Shown here piece by piece: positions 11,474 through 22,279 of a stretch of DNA of 64,000 nucleotides. Below the pieces are notes generated by a model. The model searched no databases. It saw nothing but the letters and a program-made list of their open reading frames with translations, and had not been told where the DNA came from. Source of the stretch: Dioscorea cayenensis subsp. rotundata (lineage: Eukaryota; Streptophyta; Magnoliopsida; Dioscoreales; Dioscoreaceae); contig NC_052474.1 in the NCBI RefSeq assembly GCF_009730915.1, positions 2,019,501 through 2,083,500 of the forward strand, written 5' to 3'. The stretch's first letter is position 1. Every line of letters begins with the position of its first letter. The translations under genes were made by a program, and so were the position numbers.

Positions 11474-14164
11474 AATTTTAGTGAGAATTAAAACTGGGTG
11501 AGAGGATAATGAGGATTCATAATTATATTTTCACTTGTAAAATATTCTCTGATTATTATAAATATAATTTTCATTAACATCTCATAATTTTATTAATTTT
11601 TTAATGTAAAGGTCAATGAAGACTGTTCTTACCAATAAAAAAATGTTTTCTACTTGTGCAAATTGTCTCTTCAACTTCGAGTGAAAATGATAACTCAACT
11701 ACAAAATCAGCATAATTTAAGTGGAGAATTGCCGTTTGATTTCAAACTCTGCAGGTTGTTGTGATTCTCTGCCGAAGTTACTGGATTTCAAGATTTAAAT
11801 AACATTTCCTAATGTTTCATTTAAAAAATATTCGGAAGTAGTTGGTGGCTCACATGTCATATCAAACTGTCAATTAAGTTAAATTTAATAATCCCATCAT
11901 TAATTAAATAAATATTAATAAAAATAATTCATTTGATGGAAAACCTGCCAAGTAATAAAGCCCATCAGCTCTTGCTGAAAACGTTGACTTTCAAAGATTA
12001 CCACGTATTTCTTCATGGCAAGACAATGTTACCTCCTTCGTTGCTTTCATTTTGTCCATTCCCTGTGACTGTGAGTGCATTGCTCCATTCTCTGCATCAA
12101 TGGAAGAACAAGTTGGTCATCATGTTGCTCTAATGGACCACCAGAGCCTGTTGCATGGAACCAGAAACACTCAGGTTTTTCTTGTTCTCTATATATATAT
12201 ATATATATATTGTTAAAAAAAAAAAAGTGATTTTGATTCATATATAAACGCTTCTTCAAAAACAGGAAGGTCTAGATGTGAAACAGAGTGGGAATACAGA
12301 GATCAAGAGAGGTCCTTCCATAATATTAGGTATGATGTGTTTGTGTTGTTATGTTTTTGTTGAACATCCAAATGATAAAATTAGTTTAACAACTACTCTT
12401 TTTTTATGGGATTGCAGGATTTCTTTTCTTGGAAAGTTTGGGGTTTTATGGCATGTCTACTAATCTAGTTATATATCTCAGTAGTATTCTCCATGAAACC
12501 AATGCTTCAATTGCAATGAATATCACAACTTGGACTGGAACAAGTTACTTCACCCCCTTTCTTGGTGCTCTAATTGCAGACTCTTACTCAGGGAGTTATA
12601 AGATGATCTTGTTCTCATCTTTGCTGTACTTGATTGTATGTTATGTTCCTGAATCCATTGACAGCAAAATTTATCGATTTCTCAACAGTTTGATTGTTAC
12701 TTATTGCAGGGTATGGGAACAATCACATTGTCGGCTTCGATTCCTTACTTTAAGCCACCACCTTGTGAAGGAAATTTATGTCCTCCGGCCAACAATGTTG
12801 AGAAGTTAATATTCTACTCTGGTTTATACCTCATTGCCTTTGCCAGTGGTGGTATAAAATCATCGTTGCTTCCACTCGGTGCAGATCAATTCGATGAAGA
12901 TAACCCAACTGAAGTGCAGAAAAAAGGATCATTTTTCAATTATTTCTATTTCTGCATGAATGCTGGTGCTCTTGTTTCTAGTACTGTTATTGTGTGGATA
13001 CAACAGAATATAGACTGGGGCATTGGATTCGGTATCTCAACACTATGTATGTTTTTAGCATTAACATGCTTCCTTATTGGAACATCTACTTTTAGACTGA
13101 GAGAACCGGGTGGTAGTCCATTAAAGAATGTCTTTCAAGTTTTGGTTGCTTCATTCCAAAAACGAAAACTCAAAGTGCCATCAGATAACATATTCTTGTA
13201 TGAAGTTGAAGACAATAACCTCAATCCTCGAAGAATTCATCGGCTTGATCACACTGATGAGTTCAGGTGCTTAGACAAAGCTGCCATTGTATTGAATTCA
13301 GACATGAAAGAAGTTGATTCTTGGAGTTTATGTACAGTCACTCAAGTCGAAGAGTTTAAGGCATTACTACGGTTGTTACCAATATGGGTAACTGGCATCA
13401 TCTACTCGGTCACTTATGCTCAGATGTACACAACTTTTGTTGAACAAGGAAAAGCAATGGAAACCAGACTTGGTTCTTTTTCCATCCCTCCGGCCTCTCT
13501 TTACGCCTTTGAAGTACTTAGTGTCATGCTCTGGGTACTACTCTATGACACAGTTATTGCAACAATAGCTAGAAGATATCTCGGTCATGGGCTCACTCAG
13601 CTTCAGAGAATGGGAATTGGCCACTTATGCATCATCGTCGCAATTGCAGCAGCTGCAATCTTGGAGATGAAGAGGAAGGAGAGTGTGAACAAAGGCGAAC
13701 CGATAAGTATACTAAGGCAACTCCCTCAGTTTTTTCTGATGGCTTGCTCTGAAGTGTTCACTTACATCGGCCAGCTTGAGTTCTTCTATGATCAAGCCCC
13801 TGATAGTATGAAAAGCATGTCGACAGCTTTATCATTATTAACAATATCATTAGGCAATTATCTGAGTTCAGTCATTGTGAGCCTCATCGCTCTTGTAACG
13901 ACATCAAGAGACTCTGCCGGATGGATACCTGATGATTTGAACAATGGACATCTTGATTATTTCTTCTGGTGGTTAGCAGGGTTCAGCTTCTTGAACTTCA
14001 TGGCCTACATTTCTTTTGCAAAGAGGTTCACAGTACTGAAGAGAAGAGTCTTTGTTTGAATGAAGTCTGTTGAACACATGTAGTTGAAATAAAAAATCAC
14101 AAGGTCTATTGTAACTTGTAAGTGGATTTGGCGCAATATTTTTTAAATGGCGAAGATCTCATTG
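11474..14164 (+). repeat. Tandem segmental duplication, unit 1 (intact NPF gene)
   Basis: This stretch aligns by eye with 18735-21364. It includes about 600 bp of upstream DNA, four exons, three introns and about 100 bp of 3' flank. The upstream parts diverge by small indels (unit 1 has roughly 90 bp extra near 11690-11790). The downstream similarity stops shortly after GGCGAAGATCTCA in both copies. Confidence 0.85.
12100..14059 (+). CDS. NRT1/PTR family (NPF8-like) transporter, copy 1
   Basis: Plasma- or vacuolar-membrane transporter of the major facilitator superfamily; NPF8 members usually carry di- and tripeptides with protons. Four exons: 12100-12174, 12266-12329, 12418-12635 and 12710-14059. 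Phases close to 568 residues, the normal NPF length. The start MEEQVGHHVALMDHQ is the first ATG in frame with the splice pattern. Hallmarks are NITTWTGTSYFTPFLGALIAD, GLYLIAFASGGIKSSLLPLGADQFDE, the long central loop with LDHTDEFRCLDKAAIV, SLCTVTQVEEFKALLRLLPIW, FSIPPASLYAFE, GQLEFFYDQAPDSMKSM and GHLDYFFWWLAG, giving about 12 membrane segments. Odd: the ExxER proton-coupling motif of helix 1 reads LFLES, so the first Glu and the Arg are replaced. The substrate cannot be told. A diverged second copy lies 7 kb downstream. Confidence 0.93.
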
Positions 14165-14555
14165 AGAAATAAGTAAAACAACTCCAAATTGTAACAACTC
14201 CAAGAACTTTTGATTTAAATAACATTACTATAGAAAACGATAAATATTTTATTTATTACCCATTTTCACAAAAGAATTAATATTTATTATCAATCAAATA
14301 AATGCAATGAAACTGTTTTCATTACTAACATCACATTTAATGTAAACAAAAATTTAAATGTAATAGAATATTGTTTTGCAATTATTTAATAAAAATCTTA
14401 AAAAACATTTAAAACTATTTTTTGAAACACTCTGAGGGGAGATTATATAACTATAATAATAAGTATGAATATATTTAATGTTCAATAACATTTACATAGA
14501 TAATTCAAGTATAAATTCAATGTTTAGAATTGTTATAATATAGTCACATCTAGGT
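14165..14555. other. AT-rich spacer, no gene seen
   Basis: Low-complexity AT-rich DNA between the NPF copy 1 3' flank and the Harbinger remnant. It may hold the terminal region of that transposon, but I could not identify terminal inverted repeats. Confidence 0.4.
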
Positions 14556-16560
14556 AATATAATTCTTATGGCTTGCCATTTCAGCTGCACTTTCATCGGA
14601 TAATCTTTGCAAACTGGAAGTTGTATGTCTAATTTAATTATCTACTTCTTCAAGATGCATATTCTTACAAACTCTAAATAACATGTCACATTGACCCTCC
14701 ACTTTCTTATATAATTATGAATGGCGTAACATGCTATTACTTTAAGATGTTGTCTTGAAGACTTATATGGAGGCATTAATTTTAAATTTTAAAATTGAGC
14801 TTTTAATACGCCAAAACAATGTTCAATTGTCATCCATTAAAGAGAAATGTCTCTTTGTGACCTCTTGAATGTTGAGTTCTATCTCAATATTCATAGACAT
14901 GATATCTCTCACCCCTTTAAAGTGGTAAAAAGCCTCCATTGAAGTATATCCAAAGTCTACAAGATAATATCATCTTAAAAAAAAATGAAACATTAATTTA
15001 AACTTGAACAAAGTAATTTATTTAAATAAAAATAACAGACACCAATGCAAGAAATATTCTAAAGCAGATATATACCTCTACCATGGCATAAAAAATTAAC
15101 TTCCAAATTGGTAACTGCATCTAACAAAACTTTTGCACCTTGAGCTCTGTCTTCCCATCCTCAGTAAACATAAATGAACATCATGTTGAAGTCACATATA
15201 CATAAAACATTTTAGGTGATGATTATTTTTCATCCTCTATATGATGTTTGCTTCTCGGCAAAAACCTAAGCACTTATATGTATACCATCAATCAGGGGTG
15301 GACCCACATGGGTGGCAGCCCGAGCTGGCCGGCCGGAAAACCTTAGAAGAATAGTATCCGATGAAGGTTAAGCCTTAGATTTTTATATGAATATTAATGT
15401 TTAATAATATTTTGTTTGTATCAAAATTATATGTAATGGATATGTGATTAATTGGTCTAAGGGAGCTGGATGATAGGGGCTCACCATAGTTCAAATCCTA
15501 GATTTTGCAATGTTAAGTTTTTAATAATTTTAGTAATTAAAAACAAGTTTTTTTAAAAAATTTGTGGAAATTTTAAAAATTATAAAAAAACAATGTTCTC
15601 AACTTTATGATTTTTTTAATAATTAAGGAAAAAAATTAAATTGATAATGTGGCATGACAAATATAAAGAATTTTAGTAATGAAATTTTTTTCTTATTTAA
15701 AAATTATTTAAATTTTAAGTTTTATTAAAATTTGAAAAATTGTTCAAAACATCCCTCACAATGATAGTAGTTGACTTCAACCCCCTTTTACCGTGAGTTC
15801 TGGTTCCGCCACTGGTCGTGGTTGGACTGAGGAAATGTCATGGTTGGGCTAAGAACGCCAGAAAATTAAAAGGTGACGAATATGAGAACATTGACTTTTA
15901 TTTAAGCCGGGGCTGAACTAAATTCCTAGGTCCACCACTGCCATCAATTGCACCTATCCAATTCTGATTCAAAGATAAAACAATTATAATCAATTATACT
16001 TATATTAATGTCAAGAATAACATTTAAGTAAAACAAACTTTCATTATAGGTAAAAGCTTACATTAAACCAAGGATGGCAATGGTGTCATTTTTTACATGG
16101 TCAGGTAACTCTCTACATTCTTATTTTATGAGCTTTATTCCCCAATTGACATATTGCTCTCACAGAATTTTCTTAAAATAATAAGTCACTGTTTGCATAG
16201 ATGTTGGAAACAATATGCAGCTACTCTATGTTTAAGTTGTTGCTTATAATGTATAAAAACATTGCAATCTTCTCTTCCAACATCAAATCTCTTGAATAAT
16301 GCAAATAACTTTTACTCCTTAATTCATCACATAAATTAATTAATAAAACATGATTTTTCCATTTGCAACAACAATTCATGACTAGTAGTTCCTGATCCAT
16401 GTAAGAGTTGATGAATAAGTATAGGTGTAGATGTATAAATTGAAAGCTTATAAAGAAGTTGCTTTCATATTTGCAAATTATAATGATGATGAGTATCTCT
16501 ACTAATTCAGATTCATCTTCAAATGAATCAAATGAAACAACTCAAAACTAGAGATGCCAT
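14556..16560 (-). pseudogene. PIF/Harbinger transposase remnant, split by a hAT insertion
   Basis: On the minus strand, broken frames spell the order of a Harbinger nuclease. Near 16320-16230 is LMLEEKIAMFLYIISN (the helix-rich N-terminal part). Next to the hAT junction is NWIGAIDG, then on the far side a piece beginning IHISA. After that come MFYVYVTSTxMMFIYV and GWEDRAQGAKVLLDAV at about 15220-15110, then YVDFGYTSMEAFYHFKG, VTKRHFSLMDD, and ACYAIHNY-like and LSDESAAEMASHKNY-like C-terminal parts down to 14556. Known family motifs are GAIDGTHI, YRGRK, AGWEGSAHD and DSGYPN; the D of IDG and the D of the YVVDxGY region are DDE catalytic residues. Many stops and shifts make it non-functional. 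The outer limits and inverted repeats were not determined. Confidence 0.78.
15293..15940. mobile_element. Non-autonomous hAT (Tip100-like) element nested in Harbinger
   Basis: A 648-bp insertion bounded by perfect 8-bp duplications CCATCAAT (15285-15292 and 15941-15948), the hAT target-site length. The left end reads CAGGGGTGGACCCACATGG. The right end, reverse-complemented, reads CAGTGGTGGACCTAGG. These resemble the CAGGGGCGGAG-type ends of Tip100 hAT elements. There is no ORF of note. A second end-like sequence, CAGTGGCGGAACCAG on the minus strand, ends at about 15813, so the right 127 bp may come from a further nested or composite event. The insertion splits the Harbinger IDG motif codons. 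Confidence 0.85.
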
Positions 16561-16744
16561 TACACACAAAATCTGTTAAACTTCAATTATGTTTCATAAA
16601 TGACATACATCTTTAGTTTCTACACATTGAATTGGAAGATAATGGATATGTGATAATTGATGATCTCGTGTTTTATAACCAAAATTTTACATCATTATTT
16701 CCTTAATATAATATACATTAATCACATGAAAAGCACACAAAGTA

Positions 16745-17432
16745 AGTAATTATCGAAGAAACCGAGAGAATGTGGAACATAAGATACATGTGGAACATTT
16801 ATTTGTTGAATGTGTTTTTACGGATAGAATCTGGAACTTCTTCTTTCATACTTTTGGTTTACACGAGACTATTCCTTCTATTCCTAACGTATGGACCTCC
16901 TGGATACCATCCTTAAATGCTAGATCTCGGACTTTGTGAGACCTCAGTGCTAGAGCCATTTCTAGTAGATTTGGCTAGAGCGAAATAACCGCTTTTTTCA
17001 ATCAAATGCTTTACCTTTTTTTCTACTATTATTCTTAAAGTTGTTAATACTCTCCTCTTTTGGTTTTCTACAGCTCATCATGCATAGCAACAAACCTTAT
17101 CAGAAGCCTCAGATCAAGCGCGCTCTCAGCTTCGACAAGAGTCATAGGTCTTCCCGGCGATTCAGAGTACAACATGAACCAGGAGTAATTCACTTCACCT
17201 TACAGCTAAGACATGCCTGTGTCTCCAGACGGTTGCCTTCGTTGGTCTTGCTGCTCCCCCTCAGTTCCTAGTTTGTTCTCCTTTTTTTCTTCTTTTTTCC
17301 CTCATCTCTGGTAAGGGTTCTATATTTCAGCGTCTCTTATACTTTTCTTTCAGGCTTTCATGTTGCTCTTCTTGTTTTCCTCCATCTCCATTTTAATAAA
17401 TCAATGGTTTATCCACTTTTATTTAAAAAAAA
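16745..17432 (+). mobile_element. LINE 3' fragment (zinc-binding region and tail)
   Basis: One plus-strand frame reads HLFVECVFTDRIWNFF followed by HETIPSIPNVWTSW, the C-terminal reverse-transcriptase zinc-binding (zf-RVT) region that plant L1-type LINEs share. It is followed by a pyrimidine-rich 3' UTR and a tail TTTATCCACTTTTATTTAAA ending in an A-run at about 17423-17431. The same TTTATCCACTTTTATT tail occurs at the 3' end of the large LINE near 53260 (minus), so the two belong to related families. 5'-truncated and broken. Confidence 0.7.
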
Positions 17433-17491
17433 CGAGAGAGAGGATGTCTGAGAAGTGAAGATTAAAAGCTGTCGATTCGAGACTGCCCGCC

Positions 17492-18135
17492 AGGGCTACC
17501 CGCCCGCCAATAAAAATGGGCGGGTCGGGTTGATCTTTTACAAGCCCGCCTGGAGGCGGGCCTAAATGGGCCAACCCGTGCGGGCCGCGGGTTGGGGCGG
17601 GTCAACCCGATGCCCGCTTCTAATTTATATATAATATATTTTATATAATTTATATATATATTGATATTGACATATTGTTAAGGATTTAAATTTTGCGATT
17701 GTAATGGATGTTTTTATTTTGTGATTTGTTAATTTTGCTAATTTTTTGTTGATTGTAATGGATGAATGTTATAATTGTAATAGATGTTTTATCTTGTGGT
17801 TTTTGTTGTTGTTTTTTTTTTAAACAATTTTGTTGATTGTATTTTTGTAATAGATGTTTTTATTTAGAGATTTTGTAATTATTGTTGATTTTGTTAGGTT
17901 TTGAATATTATAATGGATGTTTTTATTTTGTTAATTATTGTATGTTTTAATTTTTTTAATTTAGTTTTTTTATAAATTTATAATGAATGTTTTCAATGTT
18001 TCAGTATATTACAATATTTATAAAAAAATAAAAAAAAATTAATTATTTTTGATTTTTTTAGGGCCGGCCCAGCCCAACCCACTAACCCAAAAATGGGTCG
18101 GGGTTGGCATTTTTCTTCAGCCTCGCCAGCCCTGC
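17492..18135. mobile_element. GC-rich-ended hAT-like MITE
   Basis: A segment with very GC-rich ends (CCCGCC, GGCGGG, GGGTCGGG, GGGCCGCGGGTT on the left; GGGCCGGCCCAGCCC and GGGTCGGGGTTGG on the right) around an AT-rich core. The core carries a degenerate repeat of about 50 bp built on TTGTAATGGATGTTTTTATT. The outer ends CAGGGCT and AGCCCTG are inverted. The flanking 8 bp do not match each other, so the assignment rests on end type and architecture. No ORF. Confidence 0.5.
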
Positions 18136-18734
18136 TTTTGACCTGGTCTAGTGGAGATGAGTGGGAAGGAGAAGTTGGAGAAAGTGGTGGCTAGTGGCCA
18201 GGAAAGAGAAAACCTCTTAGACAAGATTAGGATTATTTTTATAGATTTAAAAAAATTTAAATTCAAAAATTTAGAAGTTGTTTTGAATTTTTTTATTTTA
18301 AAGCATTTTTTTAGTTTTTGACTTTTTAAAATAATCTAAAAAAAAATTTATTTTATTTTTTTTTGTTTAAAAAGATACAAATATTGTCAAAAACAACAAT
18401 GGCTCTAAGCTGTGATGTGTAAAAACCACAATAGGTTAGGTCATTTAATAATAAAATAAAAAATATGACAATTTTTAAAAAATAACTATCGAGAAAAAAA
18501 TGTTATTTGTAATTGCTCTTAGATTGCGTTTTTAAATACAAATATAATTTATCCATTTTATTAAAAAAAATAAAACTTTCAAAGGATTTTGACCGCATTC
18601 ACAATTGAAAGAGAACTCTCACCACCATCCAGAAAGAAAAAAAAAAATCTACAATTGATAGTTATCATACAATTCTATAGTTCATATATTTTTAAATTCC
18701 ACAACAGAGATGACAAAAAAATATATAATCAATT
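18136..18734. other. AT-rich spacer, no gene seen
   Basis: Low-complexity DNA between the GC-rich element and the second NPF duplication unit. No ORF or recognised repeat. Confidence 0.5.
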
Positions 18735-21364
18735 TTAGTCATAATCAAAATTGGTGGCACGATGCATAATTATATTTTCACCCCCGTAAAATATTCTTTG
18801 GTTATTATAAATATAATTTTCATATTCATCTGATAGTTTTATTATTATTATTATTATTTTATGTGAAGCAATGAAGGTAATAAACAGTGTTCCCACCAAT
18901 AAATATTGTTTTCTATTTTTGCAAATTGCAACTTCCACCTCAATTACATAATCAGAACAATTTAAATAACATTTCCTATTGTTTCTATTTTTGAAAAAAA
19001 AAATATTCGGAAGTAGTTGGTGGCTCACATGTCATATCAAGCAGTCAATTAAGTAAAATTTAATAATCCCATCATTGATTAAATAAATATTAATAAAAAT
19101 AATTCATTTGATGGAAAACCTGCCAAGTAATAAAGCCCATCAGCTCTTGCTGAAAACGTTGACTTTCAAAGACTACCACATGTTTCTTCATGGCAAGACA
19201 ATGTTACCTCCTTCGTTGCTTTCCTTTTGTCCATTCTCTGTGACTGTGAGTGCATTGCTCCATTCTCTGCATCAATGGAAGAACAAGTTGGTCATCATGT
19301 TGGTCTAATGGACCACCAGAGCCTGTTGCATGGAATCAGAAACACTCAGGTTTTTCTTGTTCTAACTTCTAACTCTTCATATATATATATATATATATAT
19401 ATTGTTAAAAAACAAAAGTGATTTTGATTCATATATAAACGCTTCTTCAAAAACAGGAAGGTCTAGATGTGAAACAGAGTGGGAATACAGAGATCAAGAG
19501 AGGTCCTTCCATAATATTAGGTATGATGTGTTTGTGTTGTTATGGGTTTGGTGAACATGAGAACATCCAAATGATAAAATTAGTATAACTACTACTCTCT
19601 TTTATGGGATTGCAGGATTTGTTTTCTTGGAGAGTTTAGGGGTTTGTGGCATTTCTACTAATCTAGTTATATATCTCAGTAGTATTCTCCATGAAACCAA
19701 TGCTTCAATTGCAATGAATATCACAACTTGGACTGGAACAAGTTACTTCACCCCCTTTCTTGGTGCTCTAATTGCAGACTCTTACTCAGGGAGTTATAAG
19801 ATGATCTTGTTCTCATCTTTGCTGTACTTGATTGTATGTTATGTTCCTGAATCCATTGACAGCAAAATTTATCGACTTCGCAGTTGAAGACAGTTTGATT
19901 GTTGCTGATGGCAGGGTATGGGAACAATCACATTGTCGGCTTCGATTCCTTACTTCAAGCCACCATCTTGTGCAGGAAATTTATGTCCTCCAGCTAACAA
20001 TGTTGAGAAGTTAATATTCTACTCTGGTTTATACCTCATTGCCTTTGGCAGTGGTGGTGTGAAATCATCATTGCTACCTCTCGGCGCAGATCAATTCGAC
20101 GAAGATAATCCAATGGAAGTGCAGAAAAAAGGATCATTTTTCAACTATTTCTATTTCTGCATGAATGCCGGCGCTCTTGCTTCAAGTACTGTTATTGTGT
20201 GGATAGAACAGAATATAGACTGGGGAATTGGATATGGTATCTCAACACTCTGTATTTTTTTAGCATTCACATGCTTCCTTATTGGCACATCTACTTTCAG
20301 ACTGCGAGAGCCAGGTGGTAGTCCATTAAAGAATGTCTTTCAAGTTTTGGTTGCTTCATTCCAAAAACGAAAACTTAGAGTGCCATCAGAAAACAGGTTC
20401 TTGTATGAGGTCGAAGACAATAACCTCAATCCTCGAAGAACTCATCGGCTTGATCACACTGATGAGTTCAGGTGCTTAGACAAAGCTGCCATTGTATTGA
20501 ATTCAGATATGAAAGAAGTTGATTCTTGGAGTTTATGTACAGTCACTCAAGTCGAAGAGTTTAAGGCATTGCTACGGTTGTTACCAATATGGGTAGCTGG
20601 AATCATCTACTCAGTCTCTTATGCTCAGATGTACACAACTTTTGTTGAACAAGGAAAAGCAATGGAAACCGGACTTGGTTCTTTTTCCATCCCTCCGGCC
20701 TCTCTTTACGCCTTTGAAGTACTTACTGTCATGCTCTGGGTACTATTCTATGACACAGTTATTGCAACAATAGCTAGAAGATATCTCGGTGACGGTCATG
20801 GGCTCACTCAGCTCCAGAGAATGGGAATTGGCCACTTATCCATCATCATCGCAATAGCAACCGCCGCAATAGTGGAGATGAAGAGGAAGGAGAGTGTGAA
20901 CAAAGGCGAACCGATAAGTATACTATGGCAACTCCCTTAGTTTTTTCTGATGGCTTGCTCTGAAGTATTCACTTACATCAGCCAGCATGAGTTCTTCTAC
21001 GATCAAGCCCCCAATAGTATGAAGAGCATGTCTACTGCCTTATCAATGTTATCGATATCATTAGGCAATTATCTGAGTTCACTCATTGTGAGCCTCATCG
21101 CTCTTGTAACGACATCAAAGGGATTCTGCCGGATGGATACCGGATGATATGAACAAGGGACATCTTGATTATTTCTTCTGGTGGTTAGCAGGGTTTAGCT
21201 TCTTGAACTTCATGGCCTACATTTCTTTTGCAAAGAGGTTCACACTGAAGAGAAGAGTCTTTGTTTGAATGAAGTCTGTTGAACATATGCAGTTAAAATA
21301 ATAAATCTCAAGGACTATTATAATTGGATTTGGCGCAATACTTTTTAATGGCGAAGATCTCACT
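18735..21364 (+). repeat. Tandem segmental duplication, unit 2 (NPF pseudogene)
   Basis: Counterpart of 11474-14164 in the same orientation. Exon and intron lengths are the same for exons 1-3, and the splice sites are conserved. The core of exon 3 with the start of intron 3 (19654-19875) is identical to 12456-12677, while neighbouring parts differ by several percent. Confidence 0.85.
19275..21267 (+). pseudogene. NRT1/PTR family (NPF8-like) transporter, copy 2, disrupted
   Basis: Exons correspond to copy 1: 19275-19349, 19457-19520, 19616-19833 and 19915 onward. The first about 460 residues are open and highly similar. In exon 4 a CAG codon of copy 1 (after ILRQLP) is TAG here at 20938-20940, removing the last about 110 residues with helices 10-12, including the GQLEFFYDQ segment. 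Downstream, one extra base near 21118-21121 shifts the frame again, so read-through would not restore the tail. The C-terminal codons are otherwise recognisable (DYFFWWLAG counterpart near 21165). Helix 1 again has the altered ExxER motif (VFLES). Copy 2 keeps two residues (GD before GHGL) that copy 1 lacks. Probably a pseudogene; a truncated protein cannot be excluded. Confidence 0.88.
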
Positions 21365-22019
21365 GTGCTGTTTGTGAACATTCATTTCAATTTATTTTTT
21401 TCCCATTGTGCAGCTCATTTGATAGTACATCTTTATAATAATTGGCATGAATGATATCATCCATGGGCAGAGGAAGTATTGGAAAGTCAAAAAGCAGCGA
21501 TGCAGGCATTATTATGTTCTACACACATGGATTTAGTATGACTTGTAACTTATTTTACTTGTTTTGGCATGGATTTTTTGTGCATGTTTTGAGAAGCATG
21601 TAGATTTTCCTCTTTTTACTGTCAGTTCTTATCAGAGAACCAGACAAGCTGCTTTGTAATTAACAGATAATTTAATAGAAATTCAGACTGTTACTTATTG
21701 TCAAATTACTGATCTTTTTGGAGAAAAGTTTTGTGGTATGATCTCAAACAATATGCGAACTAATACTCAAGAGTCAAGAGTACTGATTTACAACATTTTT
21801 CTGGACATTGACTGATCTTTTCTTTTCTGAAAGATTATAGTAATTTGTTCACCAGAATGCATGTTTCATGTAAATAAACAGCTGTCTTCAAATCCTGTGT
21901 CAAATTTCAGTATTTGACTGGAAATTCAAATGATATGGTTTACTTAATGAAATCAATCATCAGTTATTTACTGTGTCACTATGAACATAGATAGTTAATT
22001 GGAACGACATCATATAAAT
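21365..22019. other. Spacer downstream of NPF copy 2
   Basis: Moderately AT-rich unique DNA with no ORF above noise and no recognised RNA or repeat. Confidence 0.45.
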
Positions 22020-22146
22020 GAAACCAAAATGTCATAAGTAACCAAGTTTGGAGCTTTCAGATAATCAAATTTGCATTATTTTCGAAACCAAAATGTCATA
22101 AGTAACCAAGTTTGGAGCTTTCAGATAATCAAATTTGCATTATTTC
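22020..22146. repeat. 64-bp tandem direct duplication
   Basis: The stretch beginning GAAACCAAAATGTCATAAGT at 22020 is repeated at 22084 with a 64-bp period and is essentially identical in both copies. It lies just 3' of the SKP1 gene, perhaps in its 3' UTR or flank. The identity points to a recent slippage or unequal-exchange event. Confidence 0.9.
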
Positions 22147-22279
22147 AAGCTAAACTTTTATTGAAACCATTCCCAAACATCCATCTCTAAACAGCTCACA
22201 AAAACCTACACTAAAACAACCCAGAAACCAATGAACAACAAGCACCATCAGTTCTCTAATAAATCAAACTGCAACAATG

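Noticed and set aside
11933-12133. Open frame upstream of NPF copy 1, also conserved upstream of copy 2 (19108-19308)
   Set aside because: Its conservation is explained by the recent duplication. It overlaps the real exon 1 in another frame, and the residues resemble no family.
22020-22146. CRISPR-like or satellite array
   Set aside because: There are only two adjacent copies without spacers, in a plant nuclear genome; a simple tandem duplication explains it.
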